This document shows, one piece after another, positions 27,291-36,316 of a stretch of DNA of 64,000 bases; the first letter of the stretch is position 1; every line of letters starts with the position of its first letter. A program made the position numbers and the translations under genes. The stretch spans positions 62,001-126,000 of the forward strand of contig JAGATQ010000040.1 of assembly GCA_017621205.1 (NCBI GenBank), in the 5' to 3' direction. This stretch comes from Lachnospira sp. (GTDB taxonomy: Bacteria; Bacillota; Clostridia; Lachnospirales; Lachnospiraceae). The notes beneath the pieces were generated by a model. The model was given only the letters and a program-made list of their open reading frames with translations, was not told the DNA's origin and did no database searches.

Positions 27291-28106
27291 ATGAGTAAAA
27301 CAATAAGGGTTATGGCAGCAGATGATAATAAAAAAATGCTTAGTATGCTTAAGGATTTAATTTCATCAGAGGATGATATGGAGTATGTAGGAGAGGCAGC
27401 AGATGGAATAGAAGCATTCGGTATGATTGAAGAAACGAAGCCGGATGTTGTTCTGCTGGATATGGTAATGCCAAGGCTTGATGGATTTGGTGTGCTGGAT
27501 AAGGTGAGGAGAGCGGACTTTGATAAGGATACACATCCCGCAATCATCATTATTTCGGCAGCAGGCAGCGAACAGATTACCGAAGAGGCAATTGCATTGG
27601 GAGCGGATTACTTTTTTATGAAGCCATTTGATCAAGAGATGCTGCTTAGTAAAATCCGTCAGCTTGCAAGCCGCGAGAGTCTTGAAAAACGCAAGCTCCG
27701 CCAAGGATTTGTAAACAGGGAATATGGTTATGCCAATGGCAATAATTTGGAAATCGTGGTAACCAACATGATACATAATGTGGGAATACCTGCTCACATT
27801 AAAGGCTATACCTATCTAAGGGATTCCATTCTTCTTGTTATCAATGATATGGAAGTTCTTAATTCCATTACCAAGGAGCTTTATCCTACGATTGCGAAAA
27901 TGCATAAGACAACCTCTTCGCGGGTAGAACGTGCAATTCGTCATGCAATTGAGGTTGCATGGTCGAGAGGGAAGATGGATATTATTGATGAATTGTTTGG
28001 ATACACAATTAACGCAGGCAAGGGAAAGCCAACCAATTCCGAATTCATTGCTCTGATAGCAGACAAAATCCGCTTAGAGCATAGAGCCGATTTGTTATGC
28101 GGATAA
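27291..28106 (+). CDS. spo0A: Sporulation master regulator Spo0A
   Basis: Spo0A is the response regulator that, when phosphorylated, commits the cell to sporulation. The 271-residue protein has an intact receiver: acidic pocket Asp11/Asp12, phosphoacceptor Asp57 (VVLLDMVMP), Ser89 and Lys111 (FMKPFD). The C-terminal DNA-binding domain contains the invariant [25 protein letters not shown] precedes ATG 27291. It has its own predicted promoter and terminator. Confidence 0.98.
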   Translation: MSKTIRVMAADDNKKMLSMLKDLISSEDDMEYVGEAADGIEAFGMIEETKPDVVLLDMVMPRLDGFGVLDKVRRADFDKDTHPAIIIISAAGSEQITEEAIALGADYFFMKPFDQEMLLSKIRQLASRESLEKRKLRQGFVNREYGYANGNNLEIVVTNMIHNVGIPAHIKGYTYLRDSILLVINDMEVLNSITKELYPTIAKMHKTTSSRVERAIRHAIEVAWSRGKMDIIDELFGYTINAGKGKPTNSEFIALIADKIRLEHRADLLCG

Positions 28107-28135
28107 TTTTTTGTTACATTTAAAATAGATAGAAT

Positions 28136-28195
28136 ACCTATCAATGCAATTATCTTTCATGATTTCTGAAAGAGGTGTTGATAGGTTTTTCTATT
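28136..28195 (+). terminator. Terminator after spo0A
   Basis: ACCTATCAA (28136-28144) pairs with TTGATAGGT (28178-28186); CTTTCA and TGAAAG form an inner stem. TTTTTCTATTTTT follows. Confidence 0.8.
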
Positions 28196-28240
28196 TTTAT
28201 TGCCGAAAAATCGTCATAAAGTAGAAATTATATTATTTAC

Positions 28241-28268
28241 TTGTAATTCAAAAAAATCTTTTTATAAT
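28241..28268 (+). promoter_or_regulatory. Predicted promoter of the Spo0A-like gene
   Basis: TTGTAA (28241-28246), a 16-bp spacer and TATAAT (28263-28268), 56 bp before the TTG start. The -35 hexamer is the same as that predicted for spo0A. Confidence 0.55.
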
Positions 28269-28324
28269 TATAGACAATTCTAAGTGAATAAGTATTTGTA
28301 TAAATTATGATAAGGAGGTAACAT

Positions 28325-29146
28325 TTGAACGACAAAAGAATCAAAGTATATCTGGTGGTATCGGAGGAAGCTGTACAAAATCAACTTCGCAGGGTGCTTT
28401 TGGATATGCCGGAGCTTAAGATAATCGGATTACAGGCGGATGGAGAAAAAGCATATCAGGAGATATGGCAGCTAAAGCCGGAGATTGTGATTTGTGAATT
28501 GCTGATGACAGGAATGGATGGATTTACCATGTTGCAGATGTTAGAGGAAATGCTTGGTGACAACTGTCCTAAATTTATCCTCTGTTATGGTTTTTTGCCA
28601 GAGGCATTGCAGATATTGAAGGAGGAGGCTCCGGTTTTGCAGTGCATTACGTTTCCTGTCAAAGATTTTGTGCTGGTTAAGCAATTGCGGACAGCATTTT
28701 CCTATTACAGCAAGCAGCGGACAGAGGAGCTTATGCTGCAGGAGCCAGGACCGCCATTGCTAAAAGAGGAACCGGAGGTTTTCCGTGTGCATGCATCAGA
28801 GAATAGACGGAGGGATATTATTGCTTATGAGTTATACCTGCTTGGAATGCCGGCAGAATATAAGGGGTATCAATATATTATCTGTGCATTGGACAATTTG
28901 TTGGAACAACCCCAGGAGCTTGTGATGATGACAATTTATAAAAGGGTGGCAGAGGAATTTCAGACTGCACCATCCAGTGTCGAACGCTCTATTCGTACTG
29001 TTATCCGCAAGATGTGGACAGCAGGTAACCGGGCACAGATTTATAAGGTGTTTGCAACCAAGCGAATCAATGATGATACCCGGCCGGATGCGTTTCACTT
29101 TTTATCAAGGATGCTGCTTTGGCTAAGGAGGGAATATATCCTGTAA
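28325..29146 (+). CDS. Spo0A-like paralog with degenerate receiver
   Basis: The 273-residue product aligns end to end with the Spo0A encoded just upstream. The receiver is altered: the Asp11/Asp12 pocket becomes Val/Ser, the phosphoacceptor Asp57 becomes Glu58 (VICELLMTGMDGF), and the conserved Lys is replaced (ITFPVKDF). The C-terminal domain is better kept: YELYLLGMPAEYKGYQYI matches the start of the Spo0A effector domain, and SSVERSIRTVIRKMWTAGN keeps the Val-Glu-Arg and Ile-Arg positions of the DNA-recognition helix. It therefore probably binds DNA but cannot be phosphorylated in the usual way. TTG 28325 is the start, with AAGGAGG 6 nt upstream. Whether it activates or opposes Spo0A is unknown. 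Confidence 0.9.
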   Translation: MNDKRIKVYLVVSEEAVQNQLRRVLLDMPELKIIGLQADGEKAYQEIWQLKPEIVICELLMTGMDGFTMLQMLEEMLGDNCPKFILCYGFLPEALQILKEEAPVLQCITFPVKDFVLVKQLRTAFSYYSKQRTEELMLQEPGPPLLKEEPEVFRVHASENRRRDIIAYELYLLGMPAEYKGYQYIICALDNLLEQPQELVMMTIYKRVAEEFQTAPSSVERSIRTVIRKMWTAGNRAQIYKVFATKRINDDTRPDAFHFLSRMLLWLRREYIL

Positions 29147-29211
29147 TTGGTAATTTTTTTGGGTTTTTGTGTCTTTTCTATAAAAAAATTAGGAAACATT
29201 TACAAAATATG

Positions 29212-29240
29212 TTCAAATGGTTTCGGTTTTGTGTTATACT
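29212..29240 (+). promoter_or_regulatory. Predicted sigma-A promoter for glgA
   Basis: TTCAAA (29212-29217), a 17-bp spacer and TATACT (29235-29240), about 40 bp before glgA. Confidence 0.55.
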
Positions 29241-29280
29241 AATGCCATGTAACGATGCTTTGACATGAGGAGGTAGCATT

Positions 29281-30747
29281 ATGAAAAAGATACTATTTGT
29301 AGCATCAGAATGTGTGCCATTTATAAAGACTGGTGGTTTGGCAGATGTTGTTGGTACGTTGCCAAAGATTTTTGATAAACGTTACTATGATATTCGGGTA
29401 GTGATTCCGAATTATAATTGTATTCCTTGGGAATATCGGGAGAAGATGATTACAACTGCGTATTTCTATATGGATCAGCATGGACAGGAATTATATGTTG
29501 GTGTTAAGACGCTGCAGATTGATGGTATTTATTATTATTTTATTGATAATGAGCAATATTTTGGCGGTTCCGTGCCGTATTATGATTTATTTCAGGATAT
29601 CGAGCGATTTGCTTTCTTTTCCAAGGCGGCTCTTTCTATTCTGCCGGTGGTAGATTTCAAGCCGGATATTATTCACTGCCATGACTGGCAGGCAGCCTTA
29701 GTACCGGTATACCTGAATACTATTTTTCAAGGCAATGGTTTCTATTGGGGAATTCGTACCGTTATGACGATACATAACCTTCAGTTTAAAGGAGAATGGA
29801 ATGTACCACATATTCAGGGTGTTTCCTCCCTTCCAGATGAGTGTTTTGCGCCGGGAAGGCTGGTGCATCCGTCCCAGAATATGAGTGTGCTTAAGGAACA
29901 CCAGAATTGTAGTATGCTTCGCGGAGGTCTGGTGTATTCTGATTATATTACTACCGTAAGCAACACCTATGCAGCAGAGATTCAGACACCATATTATGGT
30001 GAGGGGCTTGATGATTTGCTGAGTATGCGGCGTGAGCGTCTGTGGGGTATTGTGAACGGTATTGATTATGATATTTATAATCCCGCTACCGATACTAAGA
30101 TATATCAGAACTATGAGGTGGACAATTTCCGTGTATTAAAGAAAGCCAATAAGCGTAAGCTTCAGGAGGAATTAGGCCTTCCGGTGGATGATCATCATTT
30201 TATGATTGGAATTATCTCCCGGCTGACAGACCAGAAGGGCTTAGATTTAGTAGATTGTGTAATGAATGAAATCTGTACACCGGATACCCAGTTTGTTGTT
30301 TTAGGAACGGGGGATTCCCGCTATGAGGATATGTTCCGTTATTATCAAGGAATTTACGGTGACCGTGTGTCTGCGAATATCTATTATTCGGATGAGCGCT
30401 CCCATATGATATATGCTGCCTGTGATGCGATGCTGGTGCCAAGTAGATTTGAACCTTGCGGATTAACGCAATTGATGGCACTTCGTTACGGTACAGTTCC
30501 GATTGTCCGTGAGACAGGTGGACTGAAGGATACTGTCTGGCCATACAATGAATATGAACAGACCGGAACCGGATTTACCTTCAAGAATTATAATGCCCAC
30601 GAGCTGCTTGGGCAGATTAACTATGCGAAGCATGTGTATTATGACCAGAGGGATAACTGGGATAGGATGATTGAGCGGGGAATGCAGGTAGACTGGTCAT
30701 GGCAGAATTCAGCGAACATTTACCGCGACTTATATGATAGAATGTAG
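29281..30747 (+). CDS. glgA: Glycogen synthase (ADP-glucose type)
   Basis: GlgA extends alpha-1,4-glucan from ADP-glucose. The 488-residue protein has the N-terminal KTGGLADVVGTLPK loop of GT5 synthases, a GT-B fold with HDWQAAL, TVSNTYAAEI, NGIDYDIYNP, ISRLTDQKGLDLV, and the C-terminal PSRFEPCGLTQLMALRYGT. GAGGAGGTAGC precedes ATG 29281. No other glycogen gene is in the window; a strong terminator follows. Confidence 0.96.
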   Translation: MKKILFVASECVPFIKTGGLADVVGTLPKIFDKRYYDIRVVIPNYNCIPWEYREKMITTAYFYMDQHGQELYVGVKTLQIDGIYYYFIDNEQYFGGSVPYYDLFQDIERFAFFSKAALSILPVVDFKPDIIHCHDWQAALVPVYLNTIFQGNGFYWGIRTVMTIHNLQFKGEWNVPHIQGVSSLPDECFAPGRLVHPSQNMSVLKEHQNCSMLRGGLVYSDYITTVSNTYAAEIQTPYYGEGLDDLLSMRRERLWGIVNGIDYDIYNPATDTKIYQNYEVDNFRVLKKANKRKLQEELGLPVDDHHFMIGIISRLTDQKGLDLVDCVMNEICTPDTQFVVLGTGDSRYEDMFRYYQGIYGDRVSANIYYSDERSHMIYAACDAMLVPSRFEPCGLTQLMALRYGTVPIVRETGGLKDTVWPYNEYEQTGTGFTFKNYNAHELLGQINYAKHVYYDQRDNWDRMIERGMQVDWSWQNSANIYRDLYDRM

Positions 30748-30802
30748 GGACAGCCGGCAATATTTTCTGTTTTTGGTTGACTTATAATGGTAACAATTAT
30801 AG

Positions 30803-30840
30803 AATACTCTAAGAACATATTGTTCTTAGAGTATTTGTAT
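30803..30840 (+). terminator. Rho-independent terminator after glgA
   Basis: Perfect 15-bp stem AATACTCTAAGAACA (30803-30817) / TGTTCTTAGAGTATT (30821-30835) with a 3-nt loop, followed by TGTATTT. Confidence 0.8.
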
Positions 30841-30850
30841 TTAGGCTATA

Positions 30851-30988
30851 AGATAATTGCGGAACAATAAGTTGCTGATACGATAGACATAATATTATAT
30901 AAATTTGCTTCGTTGTCCGAGCATAGCTCGGTACAAAGGCACAAATTTATATAATATTATGTCTATCTACCTAGGCAATTACGGGTTT
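30851..30988 (-). repeat. Hairpin repeat (MITE-like), copy A
   Basis: The core is a perfect 26-bp inverted repeat, 30882-30907 against 30942-30967. Its 34-nt loop holds a second hairpin CCGAGCATAGCTCGG. The flanks (AATTGCGGAACAATAAGTTG on the left, GGCAATTACGGGTTTTGC on the right) pair imperfectly. The whole unit aligns with the reverse complement of copy B at 31039-31182. No transposase is encoded. Confidence 0.75.
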
Positions 30989-31038
30989 TGCAAATACTTT
31001 ATATGAGCTATAAATAACCTAATATGAGTTATTAGACA

Positions 31039-31182
31039 AATGCGAAACACGTAGTTGTTAGACAAGATAGTCATAATACTATATAGATTTACGCCTTTGT
31101 ACTTTGCAACGCTGCGACAACGAAGTAAATTTATATAGTATTATGACTATCGTATCAGCAATTTGCCATTTCACAATTACCT
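31039..31182 (+). repeat. Hairpin repeat (MITE-like), copy B
   Basis: The core inverted repeat 31066-31091 against 31126-31151 has one mismatch in 26. The outer ends TGCGAAACACG and TTTCACAATTACC pair imperfectly. It lies inverted relative to copy A, about 50 bp away, and ends 23 bp before the next start codon, so it lies in the gene's leader. The copy at 6084-6151 is the same element without the central 76 bases. Confidence 0.8.
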
Positions 31183-31205
31183 ATTATAAATTAAAGGAGA
31201 ATAGA

Positions 31206-32600
31206 ATGGGAAGATATAAAATTAAAAGAGTAGCAGCTTTTATTCTGGCTGTTGCCATGGTAAACAGTCTTTGTGGATGTAGTAATATTATTAAGGAGCA
31301 GTGGGATGTTGTGGAGCAGTACCGGTTAGAGCATTCCACGACAGAAGAGGCGAAACAGAAGAAAGAGACGACTACGACACAGCAACAGCTGGTACAGAAT
31401 GTGCTGGCAGATTTTATTAATGAGGAAGAGATGACGCTTGGCCTTAGAGTGGTTACCCCGAATGGTTATGTGCGGGTGAACTGGTCTGATGCAGAACAGG
31501 AGGCATATTGGAAGGCAATCGCCCCAAAGCTTGCACAGCAGAAGACAGAGACTGGTGGAGATGCTGAAGCGGGCAGTGGCGACGCGAAGAAGGATGCCAG
31601 TAAGGATGAGGCATCGGGCGATTCGCTTGGAAGCACGCACAGTCTGGGAGCTGATGTGACAACAGGGGGAGGAACGGCTGATGCTACTACGGAGGGAGGA
31701 GCTACTGGTACTACGATGCAACCGGGAAGCACCACCGAGGGAGTATCCACGGCTTTCGGGACAGCATCGGAAGGAACTACAGAAGCGGTCACGACACAGG
31801 AGGCAACGACACAGGAGCGGCTCAATAACAGTGGGGTAACCTATACGATAGAAGAGTTTATGCGTTCTCTTCCGGTTCGCCCGACAGACGCTAAGGTAAA
31901 GCTTTATACGAAGGAGGAGAAGGAAAAGCAGGATTCCCATATCGCTATTTTTAATCTTCCGGTTGACAGCCGCAATTTACAGCAGCGGGGAAGCTCTATG
32001 ATGCGGTTGTATGCAGAGTACTATTGGACGAATCATGATTATGACAATATGAAATATCATTTGCTCGATAATTTTCCTATGGAATATGAACGGTGGACGA
32101 AGGGAGATCGTCTTAATTATCAGAATAAAGCCTTTAGCTGGTCCAGTTCTGCCAAAACAGGGGATAGCTATGAGACGCTGTTAGAATATCTGGAATATTA
32201 TTTCAGTTATACAGGTATGAGTACGTTATTGGCAGAGAGTCACGAGGCGGATGTGAGCAATATCAGTGTGGGTGATTTCTTTGTGGATGAAAAAAAGGAA
32301 AATGCTGCTATGGTGGTGGATGTAGCGGTAGACGAGGATGGAGACCGTTGCTTTTTACTGGCATCTGGAGGGACACCGGCACAAGAAATTGAAATATTAA
32401 AAAATCCTGCCCACGAGGATCCGTGGTACTATGTGTCAGAGCTTAAGGATACTTTTCAGACGCCGGATTTTGAACTGACTAATACTTGTTATCATTTAAC
32501 GACAACGGATACACAGAGTGCAAGTGGCGATGCGAGTGGTAATGCATCGGCTTCTGGCAATGCTGCTTCTGCAGATAAGGATGCAGAAAAGAAAAGATAG
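31206..32600 (+). CDS. DUF4846 lipoprotein
   Basis: The 464-residue precursor has a lipoprotein signal peptide (AAFILAVAMVNSLCGCSN), with a cysteine near residue 26 or 28 as the likely lipidation site. Residues about 110-205 are a Thr/Ser/Gly/Ala-rich low-complexity linker. Residues about 215-445 match DUF4846: FMRSLPVRPTDAKVKLY, DSRNLQQRGSSMMRLYAEY, YERWTKGDR and FLLASGGTPAQEIEILKNP. The domain's biochemical role is not known to me. A second Ala/Ser/Asp-rich tail ends the protein. ATG 31206 has AAAGGAG 7 nt upstream; upstream in-frame codons lie inside the hairpin repeat. Confidence 0.85.
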   Translation: MGRYKIKRVAAFILAVAMVNSLCGCSNIIKEQWDVVEQYRLEHSTTEEAKQKKETTTTQQQLVQNVLADFINEEEMTLGLRVVTPNGYVRVNWSDAEQEAYWKAIAPKLAQQKTETGGDAEAGSGDAKKDASKDEASGDSLGSTHSLGADVTTGGGTADATTEGGATGTTMQPGSTTEGVSTAFGTASEGTTEAVTTQEATTQERLNNSGVTYTIEEFMRSLPVRPTDAKVKLYTKEEKEKQDSHIAIFNLPVDSRNLQQRGSSMMRLYAEYYWTNHDYDNMKYHLLDNFPMEYERWTKGDRLNYQNKAFSWSSSAKTGDSYETLLEYLEYYFSYTGMSTLLAESHEADVSNISVGDFFVDEKKENAAMVVDVAVDEDGDRCFLLASGGTPAQEIEILKNPAHEDPWYYVSELKDTFQTPDFELTNTCYHLTTTDTQSASGDASGNASASGNAASADKDAEKKR

Positions 32601-32621
32601 TATAAAAACAGGAGAAGTAAG

Positions 32622-34361
32622 ATGGCTTTTGATGGAGTAGTGATTTCTAATCTGGTACATGATTTTAACAGGTGCCTGATTGGAGGTAGAATCAATAAGA
32701 TATATCAGCCGGAGGATGATGAAATCCTGCTGGTGATTAAGAACGAGCGGCAGACATACCGCTTGTTTCTTTCTGCGTCGGCATCCCTTCCGCTGCTTTA
32801 TTTTGCATCGGAAAAGAAGGAGAACCCTATGGTAGCCCCTAATTTTTGTATGCTGCTTAGAAAACATATCAGCAATGGAAGGATTGTGGCAGTAAAGCAG
32901 CCAGAGTTTGAGCGGATTGTCGATATTACGGTGGAACATTTGAATGATTTAAATGATGTGTGCCAAAAGCATTTGATTATAGAGATTATGGGAAAGCACA
33001 GCAATATTATTTTCTGTGATGAAAGCTATAAAATATTGGACAGCATTAAGCATATCAGCATGCTTGTAAGCTCTGTAAGAGAGGTGCTTCCGGGCAGGGA
33101 ATACTGTCTGCCGCCGAATCAGGGCAAATGTAATCCGCTGACCATTACCTTAGAGCAGTGGCAGGAACAGGCAGTTTTAAAGCCGGTTACCTGTCAGAAA
33201 GCAATTTATCAGAATCTGACAGGTATTAGCCCTCTTGTGGCGGGGGAGTTATGCTATCAAGCGGGAGTGGATGCGGATGCTTCAGTGGCGGCTTGTGACA
33301 AGGAACAGTTCGATGCCATCTATGAGGCATTAAGGAATATGCGGAATCGAATAGAGAAGGGGGAATATGTTCCGCAGATTGTTTATGAACATGGTGTTCC
33401 CGTGGAATTCTCCGTGATACCGTTAACTTCCTTTTCGCCGGAGCAGAAGAAGGAATATTCGTCTGTTTCAGAGGTGCTGGAAAATTATTATGCTGAGAAG
33501 AATAAAATTTCGAAAATCCGCCAGAAATCGGCGGAGCTTCGTCATATTGTATCAACAGCGATAGAGCGGACGGCAAAAAAACTGGATTTACAGGAAAAGC
33601 AGCTTAAGGACACCGAAAAAAGGGAACAATATAAGGTATACGGAGAGCTGATTAATGTGTATGGATATGGGATAGAGCCGGGAGCGAAGTCGATGGAGGC
33701 AGACAATTATTATACCGGAGAGAAGCTTACCATTCCATTGGATCCGACTATCTCCATGATGGATAACGGCAAAAAATATTTTCAGAAATATAATAAGCTA
33801 AAACGGACCTATGAGGCATTGAGTACCTTGACACTGGAAACCCGTGCAGAGCTTATGCATCTGAAATCAATACAGGCATCTCTTGAAATGGCACTGTTAG
33901 AGAGTGACCTCGTGGATATTAAGGAGGAGCTTGTACAGTATGGCTATATGAAGCGGCACACGAAGGGGAAAAAGGTGCGGAGCATAAAGAGTAAGCCGCT
34001 TCACTATATATCCTCGGATGGGTTTCATATGTATGTCGGAAAAAATAATTTTCAAAACGATGAATTGACCTTTAAGGTGGCAAATGCGGGTGACTGGTGG
34101 TTTCATGCCAATGATATACCGGGTTCCCATGTGATTGTAAAAAAGGAGCAGGCACAGGAGCTTCCCGATACTACCTTTGAGGAGGCAGCCAGATTGGCCG
34201 CCTATTATTCTTCCGGGAGAACAGATTCTAAGGTGGAGATTGATTATACGACAAGAGGTAACTTAAAAAAGCCGAAGGGAGCCAAGCCGGGGTTTGTAAT
34301 TTATCATACCAATTACTCGATAATAGCCGTGCCGGATATTACAGGGATTAAGCAGGTGTGA
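32622..34361 (+). CDS. rqcH: Ribosome quality control factor RqcH (NFACT protein)
   Basis: RqcH binds stalled 50S subunits and adds C-terminal alanine tails that mark nascent chains for degradation. The 579-residue protein has the NFACT-N domain (MAFDGVVISNLVHDFNRCLI, with NKIYQPEDDEILLVI), coiled coils about residues 290-420, and the NFACT-R domain (DWWFHANDIPGSHVIVKK). Older annotations call the family fibronectin-binding protein A. AGGAGAAG precedes ATG 32622. Confidence 0.94.
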   Translation: MAFDGVVISNLVHDFNRCLIGGRINKIYQPEDDEILLVIKNERQTYRLFLSASASLPLLYFASEKKENPMVAPNFCMLLRKHISNGRIVAVKQPEFERIVDITVEHLNDLNDVCQKHLIIEIMGKHSNIIFCDESYKILDSIKHISMLVSSVREVLPGREYCLPPNQGKCNPLTITLEQWQEQAVLKPVTCQKAIYQNLTGISPLVAGELCYQAGVDADASVAACDKEQFDAIYEALRNMRNRIEKGEYVPQIVYEHGVPVEFSVIPLTSFSPEQKKEYSSVSEVLENYYAEKNKISKIRQKSAELRHIVSTAIERTAKKLDLQEKQLKDTEKREQYKVYGELINVYGYGIEPGAKSMEADNYYTGEKLTIPLDPTISMMDNGKKYFQKYNKLKRTYEALSTLTLETRAELMHLKSIQASLEMALLESDLVDIKEELVQYGYMKRHTKGKKVRSIKSKPLHYISSDGFHMYVGKNNFQNDELTFKVANAGDWWFHANDIPGSHVIVKKEQAQELPDTTFEEAARLAAYYSSGRTDSKVEIDYTTRGNLKKPKGAKPGFVIYHTNYSIIAVPDITGIKQV

Positions 34362-34425
34362 GTAAATACCTTACGGAATAGACAAATGAGTATTTGTTAG
34401 AAAATAGGATAGATTGGAGAAGGAT

Positions 34426-35310
34426 ATGTGGGATAAATTTTTAGACTGCCTGCTGGATGCGGGAATTGACAGTATCAAGCTGCTTCCCTTTTTGTTTCTT
34501 ACTTATGTAGTAATGGAGTATATTGAGCATAAGATGGGGGCAAAGTCAAAGGCAGCGATACAGAAGGCGGGGCATTTTGGTCCTTTGGCAGGCGGGCTTC
34601 TTGGAATTGTGCCACAATGTGGTTTTTCTACTGTGGCAGCCAATCTTTATGCTGGCAGGATTATTACCCTTGGTACATTGCTGGCAGTGTTTTTGTCGAC
34701 CTCTGATGAGATGCTCCCTATTTTTGTCTCAGAAGCGGTTCCGTTTATAACGATAGCAAAGATTATTGGGATTAAGTGTCTGGTTGCGGTCATTATGGGA
34801 TTTCTGGTTGATATTGTCCTTCGGCTCTTTCAAATGGAGCCAAAGGAGGAGATGATGAGCGGACACCTGTGTGAGCATGACCACTGTCACTGTGAGGAAG
34901 GGGGCATTGTTCGCCCTGCACTCGTGCATACAGTAAAAATACTCCTTTTTATTTTTATAATATCCATTCTTCTAAATGTTTTGATTGTATTAATTGGAGA
35001 GGATACGTTACGGAATCTGATAGGGACAAAGACGGTGCTTGCTTCCTTTGCGGCAGGTCTTTTAGGACTGTTTCCGAATTGTGCCGCCTCTGTAGTGATT
35101 ACAGAGCTATATTTGGAGCAGGTCATTTCCGTTGGGGCTATGTTTAGCGGATTGCTTGTCAGTGCAGGAGTAGGGCTGCTTGTCTTGTTTAAGGTGAATC
35201 ATGAACACCGGATGGAAAATATTAAGATTTTATTGCTGCTTTATGCGATTGGTGTTTCTATGGGGTGTTTGATTGAGGTACTGCTGCCAGTGTTAGGGAT
35301 AGAGTTGTAG
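34426..35310 (+). CDS. ArsP_2-family putative metal/arsenic permease
   Basis: The 294-residue membrane protein has about eight to nine hydrophobic segments arranged as two halves that each carry a related motif (LGIVPQCGFSTVAANLYAGR and LGLFPNCAASVVITELYLE). This repeat is typical of the ArsP_2 family, annotated as a 10-TM heavy-metal exporter or manganese transporter. The loop between the halves has a His/Cys cluster (HLCEHDHCHCEEGG) likely to bind metal. ATG 34426 has GGAGAAGG upstream; an in-frame TTG at 34414 is less likely. The substrate is not deducible. Confidence 0.8.
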   Translation: MWDKFLDCLLDAGIDSIKLLPFLFLTYVVMEYIEHKMGAKSKAAIQKAGHFGPLAGGLLGIVPQCGFSTVAANLYAGRIITLGTLLAVFLSTSDEMLPIFVSEAVPFITIAKIIGIKCLVAVIMGFLVDIVLRLFQMEPKEEMMSGHLCEHDHCHCEEGGIVRPALVHTVKILLFIFIISILLNVLIVLIGEDTLRNLIGTKTVLASFAAGLLGLFPNCAASVVITELYLEQVISVGAMFSGLLVSAGVGLLVLFKVNHEHRMENIKILLLLYAIGVSMGCLIEVLLPVLGIEL

Positions 35311-35359
35311 CATAGAAAACCAAAACAAAATTATCCTAATAGAAAATATGAAAAAAAGG

Positions 35360-35388
35360 TTGACGAATAAAGAATTTTTTCCGATACT
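35360..35388 (+). promoter_or_regulatory. Predicted promoter of the FliD-like gene pair
   Basis: TTGACG (35360-35365), a 17-bp spacer and GATACT (35383-35388). The -10 lies about 98 bp before the first start, so a leader of some length is expected. CCGATA at 35381-35386 slightly recalls a flagellar sigma -10, but no matching -35 is present. Confidence 0.5.
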
Positions 35389-35485
35389 AATAATAGGTGA
35401 ACTGGATGTCAGGGAGGATGTCTGGTTGCTGGTAACATAGATTTATGGTGATGCAGGTCACATAGTTATGCAAGGAGGTAATAGT

Positions 35486-36292
35486 ATGTCAGAGTATGAT
35501 TACAATAGTGCAATGAGCCAGATAAAACAGATTCAGCAGAATAATGCACAGACGGTATCCCAGTATACTTCTAAGCTTCAGTCGTCCGCAGGCGGCACCG
35601 GACAGCTTGGCAGCCAGTCTGATGGGTTGGGCAGTATTAATTTAAGAGATTATGGTTTGATTCGTAATGGTGCCTACTCCAAACTGATGAAGGCATATTA
35701 CAATAAACTGACGAAGGAGAACGCTTCTGCTGAGGTGGATTCTACGGAGAGTCTGGCGACCAGCAGAAGTGATGCAGGAAAGCTTAAGAAGGCGGCAGAG
35801 GCCATGAAGAAGTCCAACTTTAGTAAGGTAGAGCAGAAGGTGAAGGACGAGGATGGCAAGGAGACAATCAAGAAGGATTACGATAGAAATGCATTGTATA
35901 AGAATGCATCAGAATTTGTAAAAAGCTACAATACCTTGATTGATTCTGTATCAGAGCTGAATAGCAGCACACTTCTTAAGAAGGCAGTGAATATGACGAA
36001 CCAGACCGCTTCCAGCAGGAATCTGCTTGAGGATGTAGGGATTTCCATTAACAGTGATAATACATTATCTATCGATGAGGAGACATTTAAGTCTGCTGAT
36101 ATGAACAAGATTAAGACGTTGTTTCAGGGGCATAATTCTTATGCTTCCAAGATTAGTTACAAGGCTTCAGAGATTTACAATCTCTCTGATAATGTAGCCA
36201 GAACACAGGCAAGTGGTGGGAACCGTACCTACACCCCGTCTGGTAACTATACTGATATTGATACCAGTACGTTATACAATAATTATTTATAG
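35486..36292 (+). CDS. FliD C-terminal-like protein, small member of a pair
   Basis: A 268-residue protein with no signal peptide or membrane segment. The first 60 residues are Gln/Ser/Gly-rich. From about residue 135 it resembles the C-terminal domain of the flagellar cap protein FliD: FVKSYNTLIDSVSELN, ISINSDNTLSIDEETFKSAD and IKTLFQGHNSYASKIS. It lacks the usual FliD N-terminal domain. AAGGAGG precedes ATG 35486. The next gene, 24 bp downstream, is also FliD-like, so the two are probably made together. Function unknown; export by a flagellar-type system is speculation. Confidence 0.7.
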   Translation: MSEYDYNSAMSQIKQIQQNNAQTVSQYTSKLQSSAGGTGQLGSQSDGLGSINLRDYGLIRNGAYSKLMKAYYNKLTKENASAEVDSTESLATSRSDAGKLKKAAEAMKKSNFSKVEQKVKDEDGKETIKKDYDRNALYKNASEFVKSYNTLIDSVSELNSSTLLKKAVNMTNQTASSRNLLEDVGISINSDNTLSIDEETFKSADMNKIKTLFQGHNSYASKISYKASEIYNLSDNVARTQASGGNRTYTPSGNYTDIDTSTLYNNYL

Positions 36293-36316
36293 AAGGTTTA
36301 TAGTTAGGAGGAAAAT

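Noticed and set aside
31104-31205. N-terminal extension of the DUF4846 lipoprotein
   Set aside because: It is encoded inside the hairpin repeat and would bury the signal peptide; ATG 31206 has a proper ribosome site.
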